A DNA stretch of 64,000 bases from Bretschneidera sinensis (GCA_023935145.1 CM043699.1:131696536-131760535); one strand, 5' to 3'; positions 36,732-49,979 are shown, counted from the stretch's first letter. Program-made: numbers and translations. Notes: generated by a model from the sequence alone, not told the origin.

Positions 36732-38047
36732 CACCCTCAAACTTACATATTGCTAGTCCCTTAGCAATACAAAACCAAAAACTAAATGAAAAACAAAGAC
36801 GCAAAGATAAATCCAATGCTCATGGTGTCTAACAAAAGTTTAGGTTTCACACAAAACTATGATGCGCATTCATGAGCAAGCTTAACAAGTATAAACACAT
36901 CTTTGTAATGAATACGAGTTTTGAACGCAAATCACTTTCATGAGGCAGGTTAAGACATCACAAGTTTGACTGAGTGTGTGGTGGACTAGCACATAAAAGA
37001 TTGGGTTTCCAAATAATTCTAATGTGTAGTGTTTCGATGACTCAAGATTCACCAAATTTCCTATTAGAATCAATAAAGATGGCATAGATTTTATTCTTTT
37101 CTTTTATTTGTGAGATTTTTGCCAAGTTAGTTCCCTTAAGCTTTCTATTTGACTCTTATAACGAGCGTTTAGCCAATGACTCCCAAACCAGATGGTTTTA
37201 GGGCATTAGATGTAGAAACACCCCTAAGGGCTTACTAACTCGAGTCAAAAAGGCTACGAAACTAACTGGTCTTAATGCTACCGATCAGAATATTCCACCT
37301 TTTGACGTGACGCTCACTGCTTACTGAGGCAAGAGGGCCAGTTACTCAATGGAAAGTTCTTTTTAATGATCTTTAGGAGCATTTTTTTTTTTAGCAATAA
37401 CGAACTTTTTCTATTTTCTTATGCCACCGCGTTAATCTAATAGGTCATCTGGTTCACAGTCAAGCAAAAGAAACATACAAATCAAAATTACATGTCATAC
37501 CCCACACAACTATGTGCTAATTTGCTCATGTTTAGTTTAAGTCGAACTTGTGAATCCTTAAATTCCTAAAAGAAAGTGATTATGGTTCAAAACTTAATTA
37601 TTGGCCCATATGTTCAAGGTGTTAAGCTCACTTATGAAGTCAAATCATATTGTTTGTTTAGAACACCCAAAAATTTTGGAACGGAATGAACATGTATTTA
37701 TCTATGAAAAACAACAAAACAAAAAAAACTAGGACAAGGTGTGTGTGAATGTGTCTCTCATACCCCCAAACTTAAATTACACATTGTCCCCAATGTGTGA
37801 ATAACAAGGAAAGAGCTGACCTGGGAGATGAAGAACTAGCTAGGTCGGCATGGCACATAGCGTACCCCCAAACTTGAACGGATGCATACATTGTCCCTAA
37901 AAAAGAAAAACTAACGTAATACGGGAAAACAAGAAGTAATAAAAATAAATAAATAACAATAAATACATAAAATAATAAAAATAAAAGGATAAGCTGTGGG
38001 GTGCCTCCCATGAGCGCTAAGTTTAACGTCTTCAGCCGGACCAAACT
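36732..38047. other. Element D 3' internal region, non-coding
   Basis: There is no coding signal. The bases near 37998-38045 (GGGTGCCTCCCATGAGCGCT) resemble the non-coding region that follows gag or pol in Athila-type elements. A strand-neutral T-run lies at 37386-37392. Confidence 0.55.
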
Positions 38048-38890
38048 TTATTTTTCCCCAAAACTAAGAATGGCAGCAGCTAGCATAGGAAGTGTCTTAT
38101 TCTCTCCCATATAAGCATAAGATAAGTGCTCGGGCAACTGCTTGAATTCCCAGTTAGGTACCTGTACAATAAAAGGTAAAATAATATTAGTAGGTACATG
38201 ATGGTCAAATGGATCGGTGTACTTACTTGGATGCTTTGGAAAGGCCTCTAGGCTGTGCACAGTTTCAATGAGGTCGTTAGTAACATCTTCTGATTTTGGC
38301 TCAATATCTGATCCTTTGAAATAATGGGTGAAGGTGGTCTCCAAAGGATCAATATGATGGTCATGAAAGACTTGTTTAACAACACCTTGCTTTTGTTTAC
38401 TTAGCTCCTTAGCCAATTCCCCAATTTGTACTTCCAATCTATGAATAGCTTGCTCATACTTGGTATTGATTTGTTGTTGCTCAATCATGAACTGTTCTTG
38501 TGAAGTCATCAGTTGCCTTATAAGACTCTCTAAGTCACTATTTTCTTATTCCGGCACTGGTTGGGCTACTGGTTGGAAGTGTCGTTGCTGTCCTTGAAGA
38601 TTCAAAGCATTGTGATTGTTGCTCCATGAGAGGTTGGGGTGGTGCTTCCATCCAAGATTGTAGGTATTTGTATATGCATTGTGTGGTCCCTCATAATTTG
38701 CTTGCTCTTGATCTGCATATGAATACAAAAGGCAAGTGTTAGTAGTGTGATCAAAACGAGAACATATAGCACATACCTGGAGTGGTTTGCCTTGCGGACT
38801 AGGTGATATGTTTTGAGTAGTTATGGCGTTTATGAGCATATCTAGCTTCCTCTCCATAGCATCTAGACAAGTATATTGAGCTTTTGTCAT
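38048..38890 (-). CDS. Element D truncated gag
   Basis: The start codon at 38890 stands in a good context (CACCAATGAC) about 270 bp after the primer site. Residues 41-54 are a zinc knuckle, CAICSRFDHTTNTC (CX2CX4HX4C). One in-frame TAA at 38546-38548 interrupts the frame, which then continues to 38048. The second part has QAIHRLEVQIGELAKELSKQ, the coiled segment that follows the knuckle in Athila gag, and ends with FKQLPEHLSYAYMGENKTLP, which in Athila leads into protease. The capsid region that normally precedes the knuckle is absent, so the protein would be mainly an RNA-binding piece. The stop may be CAA to TAA. Confidence 0.75.
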
Positions 38891-39161
38891 TGGTGCTTCT
38901 CCCTTTGAATGAATTAGCTGAAAAGCTTCAGTGCAGCAGTTTTACTCTGCTGCTCAGATACTTTCTGCCCTAAATGCGCTCGATCGCAAAGGAGGTTGCA
39001 ATCGATCGCAAATACCACAGAAAGTAGAGTTAGGGTTTTGAAGTGCCTGAAACAAAAAAGTAATCAATTATGGTTTGATAAAAAAAAACAGAGAAAAAAA
39101 AACATAAATAATAAAAATAAAAATAAGGACGAAAATAATTCTAAAAGAAAATTTAGCGCAA

Positions 39162-39179
39162 TCCCCAGCAACGGCGCCA
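39162..39179 (-). other. Primer-binding site of element D
   Basis: The minus strand reads TGGCGCCGTTGCTGGGGA, six bases inside the 5' LTR. This is the primer site known from Athila-type elements (complement of the 3' end of an Asp tRNA, as I recall). Confidence 0.85.
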
Positions 39180-39185
39180 AAAACT

Positions 39186-40505
39186 TGTCGTACGATTATC
39201 TACCTAAATTAATGAGTAAATAATCGCACTTGTTTTACTTACAAGTGCACAAAGTCAACAGTGTAGTATAGTGTGCGAATGCAAGATCATCTCCACAGGG
39301 ATTGGTAAAGTTCAATTTAGAATTATATTCGCAATATAAAATGATAGAAATAATAAAAGCGTTGAGAAATAATAAAGATAAAATACTAAGAATAAAGGCG
39401 TAGGGACTTGATATCCACCACTAATTATGCTACCACAATATAACAGTATGCCAATGCTTTATTCATGCCATGTATACCTACTGGTTGCCAACCTAAGGGC
39501 ATGGTATCTACTCCTTAAGCTATTGATTTCCCTAAGCAACGAGTTAGGCATGGTATCTACTCTAACTCTTTTCTTCCTTAAGGGATTCAGCATGGTATCT
39601 GCTTGAGTTGTTCCTTAAGAAAACATAAGTACTATGGAAATCGACAACCACATGAGACCTAGGGCATGGTATCTACTCCTAGTTTCCCATGTTGATTAAC
39701 CCGGGTATCCGGATAAGATATCCCTTGTTACTAATGTTAGACCCAGGACTCAGTCATCCAAATTGATCTAACTAACAAGTCCATACCACATGCACATATT
39801 GATCAGACATATACATATGAGGAATTTAAATAAAAGCGGGTATTAATCAAGTTTAAGCAACATAACATAAAATATCGCAAGGCGCCAATACTAAATTTAT
39901 TGAGTAAACATAATTAGGGCTTCAACCAAGCCCTACTAAGAATTTAATTACACATAATAAAATAAAAAGGAAAGAAGAAACCCGAGAGAAGAGTCGTCAA
40001 TTCCGCTCCACAGTCTCATTCTCCAAGCTATAGCAAAAGATAAAAGAATGGATCTAAGAAGTGATCCCTCCAAGAGGTGATGCCTTTTGTGTGTGATTTA
40101 CAAGTGTATTTATAGGTCTTTGAGAAGTCCTAAGAGGCTCATGAGTTCCTAAACTTTCCTAAAACACAAAACTCCTTTATTTCCAAAATAGGGTTATTTC
40201 TAAAACAGGGTTCTGCAGTTTACTGTTCACGCCCGTACATATGCGCTCGATCGCATATGTGGTGCGCTCGATCGCAATTCTACGCTCGATCGCACAGAGG
40301 AGTGCGCTCGATCACAATCTAGCCAGCAGCTACTCCAGGATTTCCAGATTTCTTCCTTGAAGTGCTAAAAATGCTTCTTTTTCTCCAAGACCCTATAAAA
40401 ACGTGTAAAACACAAAAGTGAAGTAAATTAGACTAAAACATATAGATAAAGAACTTAACAAATGTAAATTAAGGGGCTTAAATATGAATATTTAAGCTCC
40501 TATCA
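39186..40505 (-). repeat. Right (5') LTR of element D
   Basis: This is 1320 bp, almost identical to the left LTR; the differences are scattered single bases and 1-bp indels. The palindromic GCTCGATCGC words lie at about 40243-40312, and two more stand in the leader at 38975-39010. Confidence 0.9.
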
Positions 40506-40510
40506 AGATG

Positions 40511-41320
40511 CACACATGAAATATGACATTTCTAAAAATGGTGAGTGAGGATATAATCTGAACATTGTGATCACCATGAGTGTTATTGTATGTATATCTT
40601 AATGACAAAGACATGGTGATGTGTATGGTTATATAGAACAAATGTCCTAATGATGAATCAGAGAGTTCAACTACTTGTTTCAGACAAAGTAAGAGTGTTC
40701 GTACTGATAAATGTGTGGGTGTAGAGTTTTGATATTCAATATCAAAATTGGGCTTCGTTTGTATGATTCAATTCCTCAAGCTACTTGTTTATGGCCACAT
40801 TGAGTAGTAACTTGTGTATTCAGAAATAACACACGTAGTAGAAATGTGAGTCATTTCTTTGTTTAGCAATAAATAATTAACTTGTTATTGTTAATGTAAA
40901 GAATTTATTACATTTCAAAGGATGGGGTGTTAGTTATGTTATAAAATCCCAGAAAATTTGTGAGATGTCTATATTTATATGTTGAAAATATGTTGATCCT
41001 TCGAACTAATATAATTTATATGTAAATAAAACTAAGATATATCTATCTTCTATGTTTAAAAATTGAAAAACTTTAATGAGATAGATATTATCTTTGAATC
41101 AGAAAGCATAGTGTGGTTATGCTTTGAGTACTTTATAGTACATTAAGAGAATATACAAGTTTACTAGAATTTTTTGTTACCTAGAAGAAATCATAGATTT
41201 GATTTGAACCGATTGTATCAAGGGATACATTGATGCCATGGTAATCCGGTTGTATCAAGAGGATACACCGATGCCCTTCGGATGACGAGAGTAAAAGATA
41301 TAAAATACCTAGAAGGAGGT
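40511..41320. other. Element E internal, no recognisable coding
   Basis: This is where protease, integrase and RT of E should be, but it is far too short for them and I recognise no motif. It continues the sequence that was split by element D. Confidence 0.5.
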
Positions 41321-41703
41321 AATGCTTCTTGGAAGAGCAAGAAACAAACTTATATGTCTCACACAATGAAATCTGAATTAATTGCCTCAACAACAATTGA
41401 GAAAAAATGTTGAATGAATTAATTAAAAATTTATTGTTGAAAATAAATTTTGTGGCCACATCCTATGTATTTAAAATCTATACTTTGCGATAATGAAGTT
41501 TTGTAAGAGGTACCTTAAATAGTAAGTCTAGACATATCAGTCTTAGACATGAGTATGTGAGACAATTGATACAAGACGATATCATTAAAATTGTCTATGT
41601 AAAGTCAACTAAGAATTTGACTGGTCCACTTACTAAGGCACTCGCAAGAGATCTAGTAAGTAATATATCTAGAGAGATGCAACTTAAACCATTTAAAAGT
41701 TAG
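41321..41703 (+). pseudogene. Element E RNase H tail
   Basis: Three plus-strand frames in turn give SWKSKKQTYMSHTMKSELIA, then a broken stretch, then HEYVRQLIQDDIIKIVYV followed by TGPLTKALARDLV and a stop at 41701. This is the usual C-terminus of copia RNase H (..SEYIA.., ..DPLTKGL..). At least two frameshifts separate the pieces. Confidence 0.75.
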
Positions 41704-42115
41704 CAGTGATGACAACCCAACCTAATGCTAGTAGACCACTAGTCTTAGGTTTTAATGAGTAATAACAAGTTACTGTGATTGACTGTTGATATTGTCACAA
41801 AGTTGGCCCATAATTGAGAAAGATAGTATCGTCTGTTACGTTTTTTAGCATGAGTTAAACTCTTAACGAAGTTATAAAATGCGTTCTAGTAACGGAAACG
41901 CAATAGGAACTTCACCTATATGAACGAAAGAGTGGTGCCACTTTTTATAGAGAAACTAGGATATAGTACATGGCCATAATAGTGCTAAGTGAAAATAAAT
42001 TCTCACTTAAATAAGAGAATTGTTTGTTTGTAGTGGCTCTGATCGCATCATATAGGAATGTTGGTTTAATCTAAAGGACACCGTTCATTTCGATATACTT
42101 TGAGTTGTTTACACT
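41704..42115. other. Element E 3' untranslated region
   Basis: Nothing is recognised beyond position between RNase H and the 3' LTR. It is split from its last 100 bases by the SIRE solo LTR and ends with the target duplication ACACT. Confidence 0.5.
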
Positions 42116-43364
42116 TGTAGCTCGAGATTTCAACCCAAGATGGAGGTGAATTGGGTTTATAAAACTTTTTGCGGAATTAATACAAGTTTATAAAAACAGA
42201 TAAGCAGTAGACAATTAATACAAGTAAAGTGTTGTAAATAAAGAGTTTAAGGAAAGAGGATGCAAACACGGTTTATAGTGGTTCGGCAATATCGGATTTG
42301 TTCCGACCCTACGTCCACTCTCTTCAAGGAACACCTTGAAGTAATCCACTAAGAAAACTTAGTCGCACAACTTAGCCGGGTGTTGCACAAACCGTACACA
42401 AGCAAATTACTGGAGTTGCTTAAACCGAACAATCCCCTTCCTTTCGGAAGTTTCCCCTTCCTCTCGAAAGTAATCCCTTTACAAAGATGGTGTAAAGTAA
42501 AATGTAGAGAGACAACAAATGAAAGCTTATTACAACAGAAATGTCTCTCTTTCAAAGTAAAGCTTGAAGAAATGGCTCAACAAGATTATTTCAATGCTTT
42601 TTGTGTTTCAAGAGTATATAAACTTGATTATGTGAAATCAACTCTTTTTGAATATTTGCAGCTAGTTGTTGAATGCTTAACTGAATGGGTTTATATAGCA
42701 ATCAATTAATATGGCCGTTTAGGACTTTAATTTGAAAAAGATTTACTTTAAAACGTTCAGATTTGGAGTCCAACGGTCATATTTTTGAACTACCAGTCGA
42801 TAGGGTCGAGATACCAGTCGACTGGGTTCACTTGAAAAATACTCGTTTTTAGACCTTCTGGGTATCTAGTCGACTAGTATATATCATCCAGTCGACTGGG
42901 GACTTTCTATCCATTTTACCAGTCGATTGGGTTGATTCATCCAGTCGACTGGAAACTTACTGGTCAAAGTACCAGTCGACTGGGTTGTTTCATCCAGTCA
43001 ACTGGGTACCTTCTGACCTATATACCAGTCGACTGGTATATGTACTCAGTCGACTGGGTTGTCTTCTAACCCTGTTTTTCTTCTGTTTTTCATTAAAAAC
43101 ATTTTAAAATAATGGTTTTAGAAAAACCTTTTGTGTTTGAGCCATTGAACAAGCTAATACAATGTATGAGTGAGACTTACATTGGTTCTAAACCTTAAGA
43201 CCTATACTAGATCTTCAGTCTTCACTTGATACTTGATTTGGTTTGAGTTTTTGCACTTTGTTCCTTGGTCGAATGTGTTTGATCCTTAATACAACTTAGT
43301 TTAAACATATTAGTTAAATAACAGTTGTGTTTTGCCATCATTAAAATATGGGCAAGGGTCAACA
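42116..43364 (-). repeat. Solo LTR of SIRE-like family
   Basis: This is 1249 bp from TGTAGCTCGAG to AAGGGTCAACA, flanked by exact ACACT (42111-42115 and 43365-43369). It aligns end to end with 25382-26598. The CCAGTCGACTGG array is at 42795-43060. The lack of internal sequence, with TSDs in place, is the mark of LTR-LTR recombination. Confidence 0.93.
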
Positions 43365-43471
43365 ACACTAATAAAATGTTTTAAATCGAAAAATACCTTC
43401 TTTATGCATACAAGACTCAGAGATATTGTGACAGTACTTTTAAAAATTGGTTTTCCAAACAAGTGGGCGAT

Positions 43472-44088
43472 TGTTAGAAAAATAAGAGCAATGGTTGTAT
43501 GAAAACCCAAAAGCCATTAGTTTAAATCAAATGGTTTTGATTTATATAGAAAATGTGTGAGATTAAATCAAAAATACATCAGTTTAAATCAAAGGTTGTG
43601 ATTTAAACATAAAAGGAGTGGATTTAATAATTGATTTTTAAACAGATATGATTTGGTTCGTTAAAAATTAACAGACATGATCGTAAGACTCTCATTAAAT
43701 TTGAAAAAATCATGTCTTTCTAACTGAAAAACATAACTTTCCAAAACCATTTGAAGATGTGCTTCTACACCTATAAATACCCATCATTTCCCACTTTCAT
43801 AATACAATTCCTTTTTTTTCATTCTTTCTTATCTCTTTTTCTCTCAAAACTTTTTTCATAATATTTTAGTGTTTCAAAGCAGAATTAAATCGGAAGTTCT
43901 TCAGATTTGCTATCTGCAGACTTTAAGTTTGAAACTTGGTTGTATCCTGGAGGACTATTGGTCTATAACCCATAGCAAATTTGTTTATACCAGAGAGGAT
44001 AAATAAAGCCTTAAAGACAGTATTTACTACACACCTCTAAATCTTGATTTTCATATTCTGTTCCAGTTTAGAAAAAAAATTTACAACA
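43472..44088 (+). repeat. 3' LTR of element E
   Basis: This is 617 bp from TGTTAGAAAAAT to TTACAACA, preceded by the purine tract CAAGTGGGCGAT. It differs from the 5' LTR at many places, so E is older than D. Confidence 0.82.
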
Positions 44089-44148
44089 GTTAACGTATTA
44101 TTTTATCACATAAGAGAGCAGATCAACACGTGCATGTTGAGATGCTAG

Positions 44149-45420
44149 TATATAATTAAGCCTGTGGATCCTTTTGATATTTTCCCCCTTAAAATGTCTG
44201 AAAAATCTTTACTTAAATATATAATTTAAATATTTAAATGGGGTTAGATATGTAACCCAATTTAATCAAACTTTTCACATCTTTCTTTCCTATTTTTCTC
44301 GCTCAGTATCTCACTCAGATTTAATTACCTCACTCTCCTTATTACTCTCATTTTCGACCCACTCCTTATCACATAAAAAAGAAAAGCAAAAGAGATGTAA
44401 AAAGCCTTTTCTTAATTTTCAAACATTAAGAATGGTGAGGTGGCTCAATTTGGTCCACTTATCTTATACTTAAAAAGAAATATAGATACTAAAATTAATT
44501 TGAACATCGAATTGATCTAGATATCAAATCATTAATTTATTGGTCAAATTAGTAAGTCAATAAAAACTATATAATAATATTATGATAAAATATTTGTCAA
44601 ATTATTTATTATTATTTTTATAAAGACATAATCATCAAATTAGATGAAAAGAATTTTTTCATTCAATTTTTTAGTTTCAATTAAAACAAAGTAAATTAGG
44701 GAGGTTGAGCCGAGAGCAAACCCCAAATTGCTAAACCACTAACATCTCTCTTAAATATGATGTTTGAATAGGAAATTAGGGGATTTCATATGCAATGACA
44801 AGTATACCCTTAATGCATTAGAGTTAAAAGAAGAAAAAAAAATTAAAGCTAACTTGTAATTTTGGTCATTTGTATAGAAATTGCTCTAATAAAATCATAT
44901 TGAAATGGTATCCTATTCTTACAATTTTGATTAAAAGTGTCTAATTGGTGAGGATTTTTTTATTAGACCGAGTTTAAAATTAATTTAAAATTATATTAAT
45001 AATTTTAAAAAAATTTACTAATAATATTATTTTTTAAATCTGACATTTATAATGATATTATTAATAAAAAAAATTTAAAATTACAAATAAAGTTTTGAAA
45101 AAGTGCACTCCACGAAAGGACAAAACAACACCATAAAAGAAAACCTGGCGTGCAATAGCTAGGCACCTTCCTAAAATACCACTTTTAAAAGTTAAGGTAG
45201 CCCTTAGCAACAATTGTTTGGTCAAATTGCAAAGAAAGAGAAGAAGAAGAAGCCATCAAAGTAGGACCAATCCTACCCACGCTGGATAGATAGATGGTCC
45301 AATAAGGCAAGGCGACCTTAGCCTTTTCAGTTAATTACTAATTTTTATTAAATTTAATTTGTCTGACTCCACAAACCATTCTCCGCTTCCAACCATTTGT
45401 ATCCTCTCATTCTGCTTTAA
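44149..45420. other. Upstream region of the ACC oxidase pseudogene
   Basis: AT-rich. Bases 44160-44380 resemble the Helitron-like repeat interior (GGTTAGATATGTAACCCAA). The rest shows no gene. A more GC-rich, promoter-like stretch begins at about 45100. I could not identify specific control sites. Confidence 0.5.
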
Positions 45421-45425
45421 CCCCC

Positions 45426-45433
45426 TATAAATA
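45426..45433 (+). promoter_or_regulatory. TATA box of ACC oxidase pseudogene
   Basis: TATAAATA lies 88 bp before the ATG. Transcription would start near 45456-45462. The 5' leader contains an AG dinucleotide run (45475-45489). Confidence 0.65.
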
Positions 45434-45496
45434 CCATACCAAATCTTTCATTTCAGCATTAAGAAACTTTCTTCAGAGAGAGAGAGAGAAAATTAA

Positions 45497-46863
<1,367 letters not shown>

Positions 46864-47560
46864 CCGACTAATGTCTGCAAGGCCGAGCATATTGACTGCT
46901 GCTCATATGCTATGACCAAAGTCTCCAAGACCGGGCATATTGACTAATGCTCATATGTTCGGACCAACGTCTCCAAAGCCGGGCATATTGACTGCTGCTC
47001 ATATGCTCGGACCAACGTCTCCAAAGCCGAGCATATTGACTACTGCTTATATGCTCGAACCAATGTCTCCAAGGTCGAGCATATTGAAGGCTGCCCATAT
47101 GCTCGGACCAACGTCTTCAAGGCCGAGCATATTGGCAGCTACTAATATGCTCGGACCAATATCTTTAAAGTCGAGTATATTGACTGTTGCTCATATGCTC
47201 GGACCAATGTTTCCAAGGCCGACCAAGTTGACTATTGCTCAAATGCTCGGCCCAACATCTCCAAGGCCGAGCATATTGACTGTAGCTCAAACGCTCGATC
47301 CAATCTCTCCCAGGCCGAGCATATCGACTGTTGCTCAAATTCTCGGCCCAACATCTCCAAGGCTGAGCATATTGACAGCTCCTCAAATGCTCAGCCAAAC
47401 ATCTTTAAGGCCAAGCAAGTTGTCTACTGCTCAAACGCTCGGACCAACGTCTCCAAGGTCGAACATATTTACTGCTGCTCAAATGTTCGACCCAACGTCT
47501 CCAAGACTGAGCAAGTTGACTACTGCTCAAACACTTGGCCCAACATCTCCAAAGTCGAGC
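46864..47560 (+). repeat. 48-bp tandem array (13 full units plus partial ends)
   Basis: From 46916 every unit starts 48 bases after the last (46916, 46964, 47012 and so on to 47540) with no indel. The unit is CCAACGTCTCCAAGGCCGAG followed by CATATTGACTGCTGCTCATATGCTCGGA. The first unit (46864-46915) is 52 bp. Because 48 is 16 codons, the plus strand stays open from 46940 to 47578 with a repeated 16-residue word around GPTSPRPSILTAAQML. It lies just upstream of a polypurine tract and LTR, where Tat-lineage gypsy elements carry 3' tandem repeats. Whether it is translated is unknown. Confidence 0.9.
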
Positions 47561-47595
47561 TCTATCATACTTCCTTAGAGCACATAAATGTACTT

Positions 47596-47613
47596 AAGGA
47601 AGTAGGAGGCCTT
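47596..47613 (+). other. Polypurine tract of Tat-like element
   Basis: AAGGAAGTAGGAGGCCTT stands directly before the TGATACAGCC end of the LTR. It shows that the sequence to the left is the 3' end of an element's internal region. Confidence 0.6.
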
Positions 47614-47841
47614 TGATACAGCCAATAAACGCACTACCCAATAACGTAACGACATGTGGACAACCCCTATCCAATAGTAAAGTGACACGTGGACACTCCT
47701 CAATCAATAGTACAGTGACATGTGGATAGTCCTCAACCAATAGCACAACGACATGTGGATAGTTCTTACCAAACGGAACAACGACACGTGAACCATTATG
47801 GCCCAACAGCATAGTGACTCATAGAGAAAACTGTCGGTAGT
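47614..47841 (+). repeat. Tat-like LTR, first part
   Basis: The LTR opens TGATACAGCC. It contains about five 33-bp subrepeats (CCAATAGTACAGTGACATGTGG and variants), each with a CACGTGG- or CATGTGG-type core. It is interrupted at 47841 by a Tekay solo LTR and resumes at 49985. Confidence 0.65.
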
Positions 47842-49979
47842 TGTAACGACCCATTCCGGGTTGGCCACCCCCGAGACGGTGTTGTTACATTTTGAAAATC
47901 CTAGCACGACACATATATGCAACAAGAAAAATAAAACCAACAGAAATGTTTACATCAATCCTCAACCCTCAACAGGGGAGATACATCATTCTGATCTTGA
48001 CTTAATCATTAAATACAACGTAAAATGCATGAAAATTTACAAATAAATTTTTATGTTATTTTTTCATTAGTCTAAGGATGTGGACACGTACGTGGCTTAC
48101 AGATAATGATTTCGTATGAACCTCAACTCACCAAACTATTTGTCATGCCTGCTACCTAAAATCATTGTGCAATGAGGGGTGAGCTTCACAAACTCAGTGA
48201 ATTAAATTTACTAGAAGTACGCAATTTGTATAATTAGTCTTTTAATATTTAATCAATTTTATCTCACATAAAACTTGATAATAGTATTCTACTACTACAA
48301 CACATGTCATAAGTTTCTTTCTCTATCAATCTCTTCTTCTTATTTAGCGGTTCACCTTAAGACCCTCAACTATCTCATAATTAACTCGTAATGAGGTTCA
48401 TAACATAAAGTCTATCTTTTAGATAGTTCTTATCATATCATACTTCTATGTTCTTTCTCACCATAATTGTCTCTCTATGAGACTTATTCGTCTATAAATA
48501 AAAGTGCAATAGCAAACAACACTTCAACATTTCAATAATGCAATCAATATTTAAAACAGACGCAATATATCAATTATTATTAGGGAATGTCTTCCCACAT
48601 GTCGACATGTTTTTATCTTAGACTAGCAATCTCTCGGTTCTTTTCTTTCCAGCATATACCGGCTGTCACGGTATTTATTTCTAGCATATACTCGTTGTCA
48701 CAGTTTTTCCCTTTTTTCCAGCATATACTGGCTGTCACGGTTTTACCTTTATTTCTAATATATACCGACTGTCACGGTTTTTCAATTAGATCGACCCCCT
48801 CCCGGTTCTTTTATTTAATGCATATGCATATGAACAATGATATGAAATATGCGTATGAACAATAATATAAAAACAAACATGAATTTAAATATTTAAATTT
48901 GCTATCCTGATTATTTTCAAATTTTTATTATTTAAAAATATCCACTAAACTCCTCTCCTCATAAATCACATCAAATCATCAATCATAGCTTGTCAAGATC
49001 CACTAAATTTCGTTTCCTCATAAATTGTATCAAAACATCAACCATAGATCATCAAGAATTTCACTTATCGCTTTTATTATTAAATCAACTTATTATTCCA
49101 AAAATATTATTTCTCACATAATAATTTTCTACATGTCCAAAATTACTATCATACCTATCAATCAATTTTTATTCTATCACCAAAGCATAAGCTAATAATT
49201 TATTTTAATATTATCACTAGATATTTTATTTTTATCTGGATTACTTAAAGTTAATCTAACTCACCATGTAGAACTTAGAGCTAACCGTGGATCACCTCCT
49301 TGCCTTTCCCGTTCCCTTAGCAATTGCCCCTGGTTGCTAATTGTCAACACCTGATATAATATTTATATTAGTTATCTAATTTATTCTTCAATTCTTCCTA
49401 ATTTACACCCTTTGAAATTTATCACTTTGAATTCCTGGAAATTTCATGTATGCTAAAATTCAAATAAACTTCATGTTATTATCTTCTGTTTTTCTTAGCA
49501 CTTCCCGTGATTCTCTATAAAATTCTCCTGTAAATCCCTTCAAAATTTTGCTATTTCAACCTTTCTTTTGGTCCCCAAATGTTTAAAGAAATATAGTAAC
49601 TTGAATTGTAAAAGAAACAAACCAAACTAGATTTGAAAATGAATAAATAAAAGAAGAAAACTAAATTATTTATATAAAAAAAAAAAAAAAAACTTAAACT
49701 CAGTAGCCCTTTCCCCCCTAACTCTCAACTGCCACGAATGGTCATATGTAATACATGCAAAAATGCCTTCTGACACCTGCTGCCACGTTTTTTGTGTTGG
49801 TTTTTTTTTTTAACTTTTACTTTTTCTTTTTCCTTTTCTTTCTCATGCTGGACCTGTCCAGTTTCTTTTTTTCCCATTTTCTTTGTAATTATGCCTCTAC
49901 GCGTCCAATTTTTTTTTAATTCCATGTCATATTTATTAAATTACTTCTTTACTTTTACTTTACGAATACAGGTATTACA
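47842..49979 (-). repeat. Solo LTR of Tekay/Del-type gypsy
   Basis: This is 2138 bp from TGTAACGACCC to GGTATTACA, flanked by exact GTAGT (47837-47841 and 49980-49984). It is collinear with the LTRs at 5777 and 6614, including the CAGCATATACCGGCTGTCACGG subrepeats at 48650-48780. There is no internal sequence. It is the most complete example of the family LTR in the window. Confidence 0.95.

Larger units (their letters stand above)
35413..40505 (-). mobile_element. Element D: Athila-derived gag-only LTR retrotransposon
   Basis: The LTRs 35413-36731 and 39186-40505 (TGTCGTACG..TCCTATCA) are flanked by exact AGATG duplications (35408-35412 and 40506-40510). The empty site is seen in copy 2 at 63985-63989. 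The internal region is only 2.45 kb and carries a partial gag but no RT, RNase H or integrase, so it must move with enzymes from another element. The primer site and gag tail point to Athila-type gypsy. The LTRs differ at only some 15-20 places by eye, so it is young. Confidence 0.9.
33537..44088 (+). mobile_element. Ty1/copia element E, deleted, with D and a SIRE solo LTR nested in it
   Basis: The LTRs are 33537-34162 and 43472-44088, both opening TGT(C/T)AGAAAAAT and ending ACAACA. A purine tract CAAGTGGGCGAT lies just before the right LTR. The flanks are ATTAG and GTTAA; the sister copy E' has GTTAG, so the target duplication was probably GTTAG or GTTAA. Between the LTRs only a broken gag and the tail of RNase H remain. 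Later insertions are element D (35413-40505) and a SIRE solo LTR (42116-43364). Confidence 0.8.
33268..44148 (+). mobile_element. Helitron-like element interrupted by copia element E (candidate)
   Basis: A start of Helitron form (A before TCTATATTTATAC and TTAATAAAG) lies at 33268. An end of Helitron form lies at 44123-44148: a stem TCAACA/TGTTGA around CGTGCA, four bases, then CTAG, followed by T. Without element E the body is about 320 bp, as for a non-autonomous copy. Related sequence starts at 61838, 60237 and about 44160. There is no target duplication to test, as expected for Helitrons. The assignment rests on the ends only. Confidence 0.35.

Noticed and set aside
41181..41459. Minus-strand frame of 92 codons
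   Set aside because: It is antisense to the RNase H remnant of element E on the plus strand.
47165..47398. Minus-strand gene in the 48-bp array (repeated QYARPWR words)
   Set aside because: It is the antisense shadow of the same tandem unit and has no start, domain or support of its own.
46864..47560. CRISPR array
   Set aside because: The 48-bp units are contiguous with no unique spacers, the host is a plant, and the array abuts a polypurine tract and LTR.
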